Below, piece by piece: positions 1-8,310 of a stretch of DNA of 64,000 nt. Position 1 is the first letter of the stretch. Each line of letters begins with the position of its first letter. This DNA is from an uncultured Alphaproteobacteria bacterium (lineage in GTDB: Bacteria > Pseudomonadota > Alphaproteobacteria > Rs-D84): assembly GCA_905233975.1 (NCBI GenBank), contig CAJOGD010000004.1, forward strand, positions 186,001 to 250,000, read 5' to 3'. Position numbers and translations under genes: made by a program. Below the pieces are notes generated by a model. That model did not search any database and had not been told where the DNA came from. It saw nothing but the letters and a program-made list of their open reading frames with translations.

Positions 1-1
1 A

Positions 2-373
2 TGTAAATTCGATATCGACGGTGTGCGTGTGATTTTCGCAATGCCGCAAACATTTATGAATGCCAGTGGTCGCGCGGTGCGGGCGATAGTTGATTACTAT
101 AAAATTCCAATCGAAAATGTGACGGTGATACATGACGATATGGATTTGAAACTTGGCGACATGCGCACAAAAATCGGTGGGTCCAGTGCGGGTCATAATG
201 GAATAAAGTCAATCGATTCGGCAATTGGGCGTGAATATAGACGCATAAGGATTGGAATTGATCACCCGCGGGATTTGGGTTTGCCAATTGATGCGGCGGA
301 TTGGGTCTTGGGTCGCTTTACACGTGCGCAAATGAATGAGATTTATAAAGTAATTGAACAGATAAATTTATAA
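2..373 (+). CDS. pth: Peptidyl-tRNA hydrolase, 5' end outside window
   Basis: Pth cleaves the ester bond of peptidyl-tRNA released from stalled ribosomes, recycling tRNA in the cytoplasm. The frame is open from base 2, so the true start lies upstream and the N-terminal part with the catalytic His is missing. Visible family motifs are PQTFMN, the VIHDDMDL strand with its catalytic Asp, and the GGSSAGHNGIKSI loop with the conserved Asn. The protein stops soon after WVLGRF, about 30-40 residues earlier than E. coli Pth, so the C-terminal lid helix looks shortened. A GTG at 23 is in frame but lies inside the conserved fold and is not the start. The family call is safe; whether the short C-terminus is functional is unknown. 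Confidence 0.93.
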   Translation, partial: CKFDIDGVRVIFAMPQTFMNASGRAVRAIVDYYKIPIENVTVIHDDMDLKLGDMRTKIGGSSAGHNGIKSIDSAIGREYRRIRIGIDHPRDLGLPIDAADWVLGRFTRAQMNEIYKVIEQINL

Positions 374-392
374 TTTAAACCACGTGGTAATT

Positions 393-1700
393 TTAAAATT
401 CCCAGTTATTAAAGTCCGCCTGGTTGATTTGGAAACAACCCTTGGCATCACAGAATTTTGTTTGGTGTGAATAGTGGCAAGAGTCTGAACCAATCGGGCC
501 AAGAACATTAGTGGTTTTGCCGGCAGAACAATTTCGTAATTTACATGGGTTGCCGTTCAAAGGATATGTCCATGTTGCACCATTATTACTTTCATCGTTG
601 CAATAACCGGTATTCTTTGGTTCGCGCCAGGCCCCATAACCTGTGACCGGTTCGCAACCTGTAACGATTACTACATTATCATTGCCAGGGACATAGTATG
701 CACCTTCTTGACATTTGGTGCAGACAAAGTCGGAAGAATGTTCTGTATCAAAAATAATATGTTCGCCAACTGTATGAACAGTGTTTACATTTTCTGTAGA
801 TGTATTGTTGAATATGGCGTTGTATGTCCCATTGCCATAACAATGTGCATCTTGATTGAGTAGATTACCATTATATTGACATTGACAGCCTGATACGTCC
901 CAATGATCATAGCCAAGATTGTTTTCTGGATTGTCTTTTGAAAGCCAGTATGCGTTTCCCGTAACGATGCCATTTTCACAAGTTTGTATGTTGCTATTTG
1001 CTGCTATATCGTCATTTATGTTATTGACCAAGAAACTGCACTCTACGGTGTTTGGAAAACATTTTAGTTCAAAAGAATGGTTTAACCATGCGGGTTGTTC
1101 ATAACGTGGACAGTCGTTATAAAGTGGAACTGCCTCTAAATGGTTGGAAGCGTGATTGTCAATATCAATTATATTAACAAAAGCAAAAGGATCGGCGGGG
1201 GTCAGTGAGCTGATTGGTGCAAGTCCAAGGTATATGTCATGCCAATAATAAGCTTTCTTCGCATAGCTACAGTTATGGTCATTATTCAAGCTCTGTTGAA
1301 CTTCGTAAGTTTCAGCGGGTTCTATACATCTTGGGGATTCTGTATTGGTATGTTCCCACTGTTCGTTTTTGCAGGTTATGTATAACGGGGTGTCCAGTGT
1401 TGTTGTGCCACATTTTGATATTTTTATAAAACAACTTTTGGCTGATTTTGCACCTGTGTTATCAATTATGTTGCCGACATTATCAAAAATCAAAGTTTCC
1501 GTAAATGGTTCGGGACAGCAATATGCCATGCCGTTACCGGTGCAATAACGGCCAGATGGACATGTGTCGCATGCTGTACCGGTCCAATATGTGCCCTCTG
1601 CGCATTGATGGTTTGACCCCAGGTTTGTACAATCACAAAAGGCCGCAGTGCAGAAAATGCAGCACGATATTATGTTCAATAATGAAAATTTGTATAACAT
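393..1700 (-). CDS. Cysteine-rich exported protein, unknown function
   Basis: I do not recognise a named family. The 435-residue product starts MLYKFSLLN, followed by a hydrophobic stretch ending near FCTAAFC, which fits a signal peptide. An in-frame ATG at 1742 would put a 14-residue hydrophilic tail before this signal, so the start at 1700, preceded by GGCGTGAGA, is preferred. The mature protein is rich in Cys, with clusters such as CDTCPSGRYC and CQCQYNG, suggesting many disulphides in the periplasm or on the surface. It lies 57 bases downstream of the next gene upstream (1758-4538), on the same strand and with a similar Cys-rich C-terminal style, so the two are probably co-transcribed. 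Another possibility is an EGF-like surface protein. Confidence 0.7.
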   Translation of the reverse strand: MLYKFSLLNIISCCIFCTAAFCDCTNLGSNHQCAEGTYWTGTACDTCPSGRYCTGNGMAYCCPEPFTETLIFDNVGNIIDNTGAKSAKSCFIKISKCGTTTLDTPLYITCKNEQWEHTNTESPRCIEPAETYEVQQSLNNDHNCSYAKKAYYWHDIYLGLAPISSLTPADPFAFVNIIDIDNHASNHLEAVPLYNDCPRYEQPAWLNHSFELKCFPNTVECSFLVNNINDDIAANSNIQTCENGIVTGNAYWLSKDNPENNLGYDHWDVSGCQCQYNGNLLNQDAHCYGNGTYNAIFNNTSTENVNTVHTVGEHIIFDTEHSSDFVCTKCQEGAYYVPGNDNVVIVTGCEPVTGYGAWREPKNTGYCNDESNNGATWTYPLNGNPCKLRNCSAGKTTNVLGPIGSDSCHYSHQTKFCDAKGCFQINQADFNNWEF

Positions 1701-1757
1701 TCTCACGCCTATGAACCTACTAAAATAAACCGATGTATGCAAGCAAAAATAAACGGT

Positions 1758-4538
1758 TTACTGGGTTTCGTATCTGATGAACCAATTGCCCGGGTTGCCG
1801 GTTTCAATGAAGGTGTCATGCCCTGTATTATAATATCCCATTTTGGGTGCGTATTTCGTGCCGGTGCCGGGCGTTCCCGACGTGTTATATTCTTGGCTAT
1901 ACATATTATCCGATGTGACGCGTATAAATGTCCCGTTGCAAAGGATAGTGTTGCCGTTTGGAAAACCGTTGGTTGCCGATGTTGGGCTTGGCGCGCCGAT
2001 TGTGCCGATACAGATTATACGTTCGGAATTGTCCGTCCGCCGGGCCAATTGTGTGCCGTTTTCGCCCGCGGGCAGGCAAACGTTTTGGCCATCAAATGTC
2101 CTTGTATTTCCGGTTTCACAGCATGCATTATGTGATGTGCCACCGATAAATGTGTGGTGCCAATACATACTGTTATCAAAGCAACAGTTGGTTTGTTGTT
2201 CGCCGTTATCAATAACAGTTTCCATTTGGAAATTTGGTGGAACCGGACAATACATACCGTCGGTTGTAACGTTACCTGTGGCCGCACCTTCGGGCAGGCA
2301 TACAGTTTGGCCGTTGCTGTTGATATATGTGTTGTCGCCCGTACAGCGTGTGTTCACACAATTTTGTTCAGAATTCGCGGTTTGGGTATTCGATGCAAAC
2401 CATGACAGTAATGTTGATTGATTGTTTGCCGGTTTGTGAATTCTATTGTGGCCTTCGTCTTCGTTATTGCCCAAGGTGACGGACGGTAATGCCTCGCAAT
2501 TGCCCCAAATGCTTTCGGCGATGCGGCATGTTGCACAATCTGTATCTAAATTTGTTGCGGTACATTTGGTCGCGCAAATATCATCGATTGGTTGTATGTT
2601 CGCATCGCCGTATATTTCTTTGTAAAACGCATACTTATGATTACCGGTCCCCGATTTGCCAAGGCGTTGCATTATTAATGTAATTGCGTCGCCACCCGCC
2701 GAGGTCACACAATTTACAACATCGGGCCAGCATGCGGTGCGTTCAAGTATGGCGTGCCGATTCGCGGAAAATTCTATGTCGTCGCACAACCCAAAGTTTC
2801 CAGAAATTGATTTGCATGCCTGGATAATGCAATTTTGTCCAACCTGGGTGCAGCTTGATAAAATCGATTCGTATGTCATGTCGGTTGAAATTTCACCCAT
2901 TCCCGTTTCCCAAGATGTATCACCCGTTGCCCCAAGCAGGTTGGCGCATGATGTGCGAACATCGGCACACATGGTGTTTGCCGTTCGGTCCGCCATGATG
3001 CCAAATATGGATAGTGCGCGTGCATCAAAATTTTCAATTGTTTCGTTCGCGGTGTTAAGACATTCGGTGGTCAGTGTTGTACATGCCTGGCGTATTTCTT
3101 CAAGTTTTGCGGTTTGTGCAAGTTTGATTTGTGATAATGCGTCTTCAATAAATGCGTCCCAGACAGTGTCGGCTATGTTTTCGCAATTTCCCATTGCGGC
3201 CCCAAGGAATTTTTTACGGTCATTCAAAAACGTGATAAATTTTCCAGAACTGTTTACCGATGTCCATGTTTGGTTTGGTCCGGGGCGTGTAATCATTGTG
3301 TCAAGATCCGCCAAATTCACACTAAGCAGTGCCGCGCCGGTTGTTGGGTCAATATATCGGCCCGTCATATCAAGGCATTTTTCCATTTTTGCACCGCATA
3401 CGGTTGTGTCGGTTAACATTTCAAGCATTTTACGTTTGCACGTTAACATATCGTCGGAATTTCGGGTTTGATATGCGTCGAGTCGTGACATGTCAAGCAA
3501 GGCGCCGCTTTCAAAAACCTTGGTCCTTGCCTGGTCAACTTTGGATTGGTACGCCTTTTTTACGGTATTGCAATCCTGTTCGATTTGCATTTGATAGCCG
3601 CTTTGTGCAAGTGATATTTCTTCGTCGGTGCAAACCTCACGCGCGATGTCATGACAAACGGGATATGCCGCGTTATAAAGTGCGACGCCGGACTTTGATG
3701 TTGTATCAATTCCCATAAACGAATCGACCGTATCGAACGCCGCATCAACATTTAACGTCAGTGATATGGCGCCCAATCCGCCACCACCAGAATCAGTAGA
3801 TTCGCCGAATTTGGCATTAAGTTTTTTTGCGATGTCAGTGCTTCGCACATACCCTTGATCTTCTCTAATCATAAGTATAGCTTCCAAATAATCTTCTTTA
3901 GATTGTTCTACAATGTTCACCAACAATAACCGTTGGTTAAAGTCCAACATTTTATTTTCGACGTTTTCCAATTGTTTTTTTACATTGTCGAATTCGTTTG
4001 ACCGCGCAGAGCATGCACAACGGCGCAGGTTTGCATCCTTGACCGCGCAGAATTCGTCCATGCATTCATAAAAAATCGTACGGCATTTTGTATAGTTTGT
4101 GGAAACGGTCCCGGATTCGGCCACCGTCGCGCGTGCGGTCGATTTTCGTGAAGTTTTGCGTGGTGCGGTGGCGCTGCGTGCGGTCGTTGCGGTACGCGCC
4201 GCGGTTGTTGCGCGACGTGCCGCGGTCGTTGATGGGCGTTTTTGGACATTTTGTTGTGTGGTGGCGGTTGTGCGCGCGGATACGGTTCGCGGAACAACGG
4301 TATTTGTGGTTGCACGCGATTCGGTTGCGGCGGTGCGTACGGTGGTGGTTGTGGTGCGCGCGGTGGCGGTGACCTTTGGTGTTGTGGGGGCTGCGCGTCC
4401 GGGGGGCGTTTGATTTGTGGCACCGGGGACGGAACGACGTGTGGCGGCACGCGCAGTGTCGTCACCATCAACCGCCCACACATGCCCAAAAGCAAGCATG
4501 CCAAGGCATACGTAAAGAAGTAATCTTGGTCCTTTCAT
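1758..4538 (-). CDS. Large exported Cys-rich protein with Thr/Ala/Arg-rich region and embedded DtxR-like segment
   Basis: This 926-residue product has a signal peptide (MKGPRLLLYV to about HVWA). A low-complexity Thr/Ala/Arg/Pro-rich stretch covers residues 30-145. A Cys-patterned central domain runs from about residue 150 (KCRTIFYECMDEFC) to 640, and the C-terminal third is Cys-rich. No enzymatic motif is visible; it may be a structural envelope or surface protein. Residues 211-240 (3819-3908) read like the start of a DtxR/MntR-type metalloregulator (SKEDYLEAILMI, GYVRSTDIAKKL). They use codons that are rare in neighbouring genes (AGA, ATA, CTT, CGA), so this patch may be a foreign insertion or an assembly chimera. 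The ribosome site AAAGGA abuts the ATG, an unusually tight spacing. It is probably the first gene of a pair with 393-1700. Confidence 0.75.
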   Translation of the reverse strand: MKGPRLLLYVCLGMLAFGHVWAVDGDDTARAATRRSVPGATNQTPPGRAAPTTPKVTATARTTTTTVRTAATESRATTNTVVPRTVSARTTATTQQNVQKRPSTTAARRATTAARTATTARSATAPRKTSRKSTARATVAESGTVSTNYTKCRTIFYECMDEFCAVKDANLRRCACSARSNEFDNVKKQLENVENKMLDFNQRLLLVNIVEQSKEDYLEAILMIREDQGYVRSTDIAKKLNAKFGESTDSGGGGLGAISLTLNVDAAFDTVDSFMGIDTTSKSGVALYNAAYPVCHDIAREVCTDEEISLAQSGYQMQIEQDCNTVKKAYQSKVDQARTKVFESGALLDMSRLDAYQTRNSDDMLTCKRKMLEMLTDTTVCGAKMEKCLDMTGRYIDPTTGAALLSVNLADLDTMITRPGPNQTWTSVNSSGKFITFLNDRKKFLGAAMGNCENIADTVWDAFIEDALSQIKLAQTAKLEEIRQACTTLTTECLNTANETIENFDARALSIFGIMADRTANTMCADVRTSCANLLGATGDTSWETGMGEISTDMTYESILSSCTQVGQNCIIQACKSISGNFGLCDDIEFSANRHAILERTACWPDVVNCVTSAGGDAITLIMQRLGKSGTGNHKYAFYKEIYGDANIQPIDDICATKCTATNLDTDCATCRIAESIWGNCEALPSVTLGNNEDEGHNRIHKPANNQSTLLSWFASNTQTANSEQNCVNTRCTGDNTYINSNGQTVCLPEGAATGNVTTDGMYCPVPPNFQMETVIDNGEQQTNCCFDNSMYWHHTFIGGTSHNACCETGNTRTFDGQNVCLPAGENGTQLARRTDNSERIICIGTIGAPSPTSATNGFPNGNTILCNGTFIRVTSDNMYSQEYNTSGTPGTGTKYAPKMGYYNTGHDTFIETGNPGNWFIRYETQ

Positions 4539-4608
4539 TCCTTTGTATAAAGATTAGCAAAATTATGATTTTTCGGGCAAGTGGAAAATGTATGACAAAG
4601 ACATATTT

Positions 4609-4693
4609 TGGTGCGGATAGGGGGACTTGAACCCCCACAGATTTCTCTACAGCATCCTTAGTGCTGCGCGTCTACCAGTTCCGCCATATCCGC
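4609..4693 (-). tRNA. tRNA-Leu, anticodon read as AAG
   Basis: On the minus strand a 7-bp acceptor stem (GCGGATA with TATCCGC) encloses a D arm with GGTAGAC, an anticodon stem CAGCA/TGCTG, a long class II variable arm and a T arm with GGTTCAAGTCC. The 3' CCA is encoded (plus strand 4609-4611). The 7-base anticodon loop CTAAGGA places AAG at 4657-4659. That would read CUU-type Leu codons through A34 or inosine rather than the usual G34. The isoacceptor call rests on my manual fold. Confidence 0.93.
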
Positions 4694-4791
4694 ACGATGG
4701 TATGATGAAACAGGTGTTATTCTACATAATAATGTTTTTTTTTCAATCTTTTTGTGATAAAATATGTTCGATAAAGGAATAGGGAGTTTTT

Positions 4792-6333
4792 ATGCACACG
4801 ATATTAAGAAATGTTCTTTTGGGCAGTTCGTTGGTTGCCTTATGTATGGGGACGGCGAATGCGGCGGGGACTTACTATACGGGGAATTATCGTTCGCCCC
4901 AGCAAAATTATTCTAAGACTTCGTATGCATCGCGCCAGCAACAGCAGACAAGTTATGCCCAAGATACGACATATACGCGTTCGCGGACGGTCGCGCCGAA
5001 TAGTAATGCGTATATCAGTGCACCTTATCAAGACTATACGCGCGTGGTCGGTACTGATGATATGCGTGTGACGAACCAGACGCGTGTGATAAATAACAAT
5101 AACAAAGCGGACAAGGGATTTTACCTGAATTTGGGCCTTGGACATGAATTTGCCAATTGGAATTTCAGTATGAACCAGGCCGGCAGTAAGTTGCACTATG
5201 ACGACATTCGTTGGAATGTGATCGAAGGCGACATGATTTATCGGTTTGGTGGTGATTCGGCGTCGCTAATGATTCAGGCCGGTGCAAAGTATGGTATGCA
5301 ATACGGCGATTCAAATATGATCGATGACGATATTACCAACGGTGGCTATTTCATAACCGAATGGTGGAAAGATATTGATGGTAATGGGACCGCGGACGAA
5401 TTGTTGGGCCAGCAAATTGGTCATTCATTGTCTATCGGTAACAGCAGCAAGGGCAATATGCTTGGGCTTTATGCCGGTTTTGGATTAACCGATGTTTTCC
5501 GGATTGGTGTTGCGCGTGTGACGCCATCGGTTGGTTTTCGGTATTTGAAATATAAATTGGAAACCAAGGACGATTACGGTTTGACGGTGGATACGGGATA
5601 TTGCACATCTGTGAATGGGGGCGATGAAACACAGTGCGATCCGATTGTGATCTTGAAATATGGCAATACTCAGCAGGTTTTATGGAATCCAACCGTTGAT
5701 GAAAACGGATTTTGGGAAATTGCAAGTGGTGCAACGGGTGTGAATACGGCGGGGACATATATGTTTCATTTGCCAAGTATAAGCCATTCGTATGAAACAA
5801 CATGGATGGGGCCATACCTTGCACTTGATTTGGATTATGACGTTAATGTTTATAATAAATTCAATGCGCGTTTTGAACTTGGGCTGCCGCTTTATACGTC
5901 CAAAGGGGATCAGCCGTATCGTATCGATTGGCAACATCCGACAAGTGTGGAAGACAAGGGCGGCTTTGGCGACGCGTGGCATATCGGGCTTGGTGCAAAT
6001 TATATGACGGCACTGACCGAAAGTGTGTTTTTGTCGCTTGGGTTCACATTTGATTATTATACGCTTTCGGGCGGCGAAGCGAACACATACCTGAACAGTG
6101 GGTATTACACCGACATATATAATGAATTGTTTGATTACTATTCCGGTATCAGCGCGACCCAGGGCATGACAACGGCCCAGATACAGCAATATATGTTGGA
6201 ACATGACGCGACCGTTCAAAACATTGCCCAAATTCAATCGGAATGTCCGGGCTGGGTCTGCAAGGTTGACAACGAAATCGAATCGATTTATAAATCTATG
6301 GGAATTCACATTGGAATTCAGGCAAAGTTTTAA
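4792..6333 (+). CDS. Outer-membrane beta-barrel protein
   Basis: The 513-residue product has a clear signal peptide ending near GTANAAG. A Gln/Tyr/Ser/Arg-rich linker covers residues 26-100. The rest is a long series of alternating-polarity strands (GFYLNLGLGHEF, LMIQAGAKYGMQY, GLYAGFGL, HIGLGANYM), and the last residue is Phe (IGIQAKF). A terminal aromatic residue is the usual BAM recognition signal of outer-membrane barrels. There is no match I can name, although omptin-like and porin-like barrels are possible. A good site, AGGAATAGGGAG, sits just upstream of the ATG. It is followed after 23 bases by another exported protein, and a further barrel follows, suggesting an envelope gene cluster. 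Confidence 0.72.
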   Translation: MHTILRNVLLGSSLVALCMGTANAAGTYYTGNYRSPQQNYSKTSYASRQQQQTSYAQDTTYTRSRTVAPNSNAYISAPYQDYTRVVGTDDMRVTNQTRVINNNNKADKGFYLNLGLGHEFANWNFSMNQAGSKLHYDDIRWNVIEGDMIYRFGGDSASLMIQAGAKYGMQYGDSNMIDDDITNGGYFITEWWKDIDGNGTADELLGQQIGHSLSIGNSSKGNMLGLYAGFGLTDVFRIGVARVTPSVGFRYLKYKLETKDDYGLTVDTGYCTSVNGGDETQCDPIVILKYGNTQQVLWNPTVDENGFWEIASGATGVNTAGTYMFHLPSISHSYETTWMGPYLALDLDYDVNVYNKFNARFELGLPLYTSKGDQPYRIDWQHPTSVEDKGGFGDAWHIGLGANYMTALTESVFLSLGFTFDYYTLSGGEANTYLNSGYYTDIYNELFDYYSGISATQGMTTAQIQQYMLEHDATVQNIAQIQSECPGWVCKVDNEIESIYKSMGIHIGIQAKF

Positions 6334-6356
6334 TTGATGTAAAGGGTATGACAAAG

Positions 6357-6965
6357 ATGAAAAAAATTTTATCGATTGCGATTTTATGTTTGGTGCCAAC
6401 GTTATGTGTTGCGGCGGGGCTGACGGGAACCGCGCATGTGAATATAACAAGTGATACCGCCACGACCGCGAAAAAGATGGCCTTTGACGAGGCGCGGCGT
6501 CAAATAATTGTTGATGTGTTGTCGCCGTATTCGGACGCGTCGGCGTTGCGCAGTGCGGTTGCGAATGAAAAAAATTCGGTGTTAACCAACCTTATTGAAA
6601 GTTCGGGGATTTCGGGCGAACGGCTTTCGGACACAACGTATTCTGCGAATATAAAAATGACCGTCAATCGTATGGCCGCGCAGAATTGGATGGCGGGAAA
6701 TGACATTCAAAATTGGTTAAAAACCGAAGACGATGATGGCGATCGATTCACAATAGTTGCAACCTTGCGGGATAAATTTGCCGATTGGGGACAAATTCGT
6801 CGTGCCGCGACCGGCGCCGGCGTTGATCTGGAAACCGAATCTATTAACGGAAATCAAATCGTGTTTCGTGCGTCCACCGCGCGGCGTGCGGCGTTGACGT
6901 CGGCACTGCGTGAAAACGGTTGGCGGTACAGGAATCGGGACGGGCTTTTGCATATCTTTAAATGA
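6357..6965 (+). CDS. Exported protein of about 200 residues, unknown
   Basis: The product has a signal peptide (MKKILSIAILCLVPTLCVA). A domain with AFDEARRQIIVDVLSPY follows. It loosely recalls the N-terminal fold of FlgT-like periplasmic proteins, in which a signal and a short strand precede an AxxxARRQ-type helix; this is only a resemblance. The C-terminal half may be a second alpha/beta domain. An ATG at 6348 is in frame, but AAAGGG at 6341-6346 would touch it, whereas it sits 10 bases before the ATG at 6357, so I chose 6357. It is closely spaced after the barrel gene ending at 6333 and probably in one transcript with it. Confidence 0.6.
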   Translation: MKKILSIAILCLVPTLCVAAGLTGTAHVNITSDTATTAKKMAFDEARRQIIVDVLSPYSDASALRSAVANEKNSVLTNLIESSGISGERLSDTTYSANIKMTVNRMAAQNWMAGNDIQNWLKTEDDDGDRFTIVATLRDKFADWGQIRRAATGAGVDLETESINGNQIVFRASTARRAALTSALRENGWRYRNRDGLLHIFK

Positions 6966-7037
6966 TAACCCGATTCGCAATCGTCATGCCGCGGAAACGC
7001 GGTATCTCGTCGTTGGAATAAACTTAAAGGATTTTAA

Positions 7038-7901
7038 ATGAAAAAAATTTCTGTGGTATTATGTGCGTTGTTTGCGCCGACCGCGTTGTTCGCGTCGGAC
7101 GTTGATTTGTCAGGCAAAGAATTAATTTTAAACATTCGACGTATCGGGCTTGATTTGTCCAAAACCCAACTGCGTCACGCGGACCAGTATTCTGATTCTC
7201 CGATTTCCGCGTTGAATACCGATGGCCAAGAATATATCAAGGGCGTGTTTGATACCGCGTTGGAATATACGCACAACCGTTTTAATTGGGATAACAGTTT
7301 GTTTATGGAATACGGCAAGACGACGCTGTATCCGTATGATGGCCCGAAAACCACAAACGAAAATGCTGATAAAATTTTGGCGACCAGTAATTTGTCCTAT
7401 GCATGTTGGGATTTTGATTCTTTTAAGATTGGGCCAACGGTGCGCGGCGCGTATGAAACGGAATTCGAACCGGCGAACGATACAGATAATCGGCTAAAGG
7501 TCCTGCGTGGAATGGGTGGGTTGTCGCTTTTCGATTCGGAAATAATCAAATCGCTTTATATTGCCGGCGTGTATGAATATGATTTTACATATGGCCATGA
7601 TCAGGTTAGCAAACTTGCCGCCGAAGTTGGTTGGCGTCTGGAATACACTGTGCGCGAAGGTGTGCGGCTTTCGACCGATGGATATTATCGTGAATATTTG
7701 GATTATTCGCAATATGTTGGAACGGATTTGGAACGCGATTTAAGTGTTGTTGCGCGTATGGATACGAACCTTTGGGGCGATTTCACATTGGGACCATATG
7801 TTCAATATCGTCGTGCCAAGGCGCGCGATGCCGAAAATTACGGCAGTAATTTAATAATCGGCCTGTCATTTAATTATATCACAAAGTTTGGATTGGATTA
7901 G
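7038..7901 (+). CDS. Outer-membrane beta-barrel protein, 287 residues
   Basis: A signal peptide (MKKISVVLCALFAPTALFA) is followed by repeated amphipathic strands such as YIKGVFDTALEYTH, NWDNSLFMEYGKT, YIAGVYEYDFTYG and NLIIGLSFNY. The pattern fits a 10-14-stranded barrel, with loops rich in Asp, Asn and Tyr. It resembles DUF3078-type barrels in general outline only, and no function can be assigned. It ends in TKFGLD rather than a terminal aromatic residue, which is slightly unusual for a BAM substrate. AAAGGA precedes the start. A strong GC hairpin followed by T-rich sequence at 7951-7976 closes the unit. Confidence 0.65.
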   Translation: MKKISVVLCALFAPTALFASDVDLSGKELILNIRRIGLDLSKTQLRHADQYSDSPISALNTDGQEYIKGVFDTALEYTHNRFNWDNSLFMEYGKTTLYPYDGPKTTNENADKILATSNLSYACWDFDSFKIGPTVRGAYETEFEPANDTDNRLKVLRGMGGLSLFDSEIIKSLYIAGVYEYDFTYGHDQVSKLAAEVGWRLEYTVREGVRLSTDGYYREYLDYSQYVGTDLERDLSVVARMDTNLWGDFTLGPYVQYRRAKARDAENYGSNLIIGLSFNYITKFGLD

Positions 7902-7949
7902 TGGTAAGTTCCGCCTTCGCCCATTGGGCTTCGGTGGACAAGGGTTAGT

Positions 7950-7976
7950 GCGGGCGCATCGCGCCCGTTTTCTTTT
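7950..7976 (+). terminator. Intrinsic terminator after the barrel gene
   Basis: CGGGCGC (7951-7957) pairs with GCGCCCG (7961-7967) around a 3-base loop, followed by TTTTCTTTT. Confidence 0.7.
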
Positions 7977-8008
7977 CTCACCAATCACTAACACTATCAA
8001 CTTTTCAC

Positions 8009-8038
8009 TTGTTTTTTATTTGCGGTTTCTGATAGAAT
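8009..8038 (+). promoter_or_regulatory. Promoter of family-1 RNA, copy a
   Basis: A TTGTTT -35 box (8009-8014), an 18-base spacer and a TAGAAT -10 box (8033-8038). The other three family-1 copies have the same layout: TTGTTT at 18371 with TATACT at 18395, TTGTGT at 48933 with TATACT at 48957, and TTGTTT at 62722 with TAAAAT at 62746, all with 18-base spacers. The sequence TTTCTGATA around the -10 box is conserved among them. Confidence 0.7.
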
Positions 8039-8044
8039 AGTTTT

Positions 8045-8236
8045 GTCGGTGGGTGTTCCACCGGTGGGGTGTCAGAACCCGTCTATATACCGCCCGAATG
8101 GGGTGAAAAGTACTCCAACCAAAAATTGGTTGGAGGGATGTGAATAATGTTGGGGTTCGCCCTTTACAGAATAAGCACACAATTTGTATATAGATTGTTC
8201 TGAACCTCCAACCACTACGTTTTCGGTGGTATTTTT
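8045..8236 (+). ncRNA. Structured RNA family 1, copy a (leader of surface protein gene)
   Basis: It starts about 7 bases after the -10 box and ends at a terminator-like hairpin. Helices seen: hairpin CGGTGG/CCACCG (8047-8063); long-range TCAGAAC (8072-8078) with GTTCTGA (8197-8203), continued by TCTATATAC (8082-8090) with GTATATAGA (8186-8194); hairpin ACTCCAACC (8112-8120) with GGTTGGAG (8128-8135); a TGTG/CACA closing helix with a variable hairpin. The 3' hairpin ACCAC (8211-8215) with GTGGT (8226-8230) precedes T5. GGTTGGAGG (8128-8136) can instead pair perfectly with CCTCCAACC (8205-8213), which overlaps the terminator arm. Three other copies keep these pairings with different bases. I do not recognise it as a known riboswitch class. 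Confidence 0.75.
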
Positions 8237-8310
8237 AATCCCCTTCGCTGGCGAAGAGGAGGGCCACGAGGAGTGGCGGGGTAGTGGAAAAAACAAAAAA
8301 GGAGAGTCAG

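Noticed and set aside
4088-4413. Long plus-strand frames opposite the Thr/Ala-rich region
   Set aside because: Low-complexity GC-rich sequence opposite a real coding region; mirror frames are expected there.
8045-8236. Family-1 RNA as a T-box or another known riboswitch
   Set aside because: No T-box sequence or specifier stem; none of the conserved cores of TPP, cobalamin, SAM, lysine or glycine switches that I know are present.
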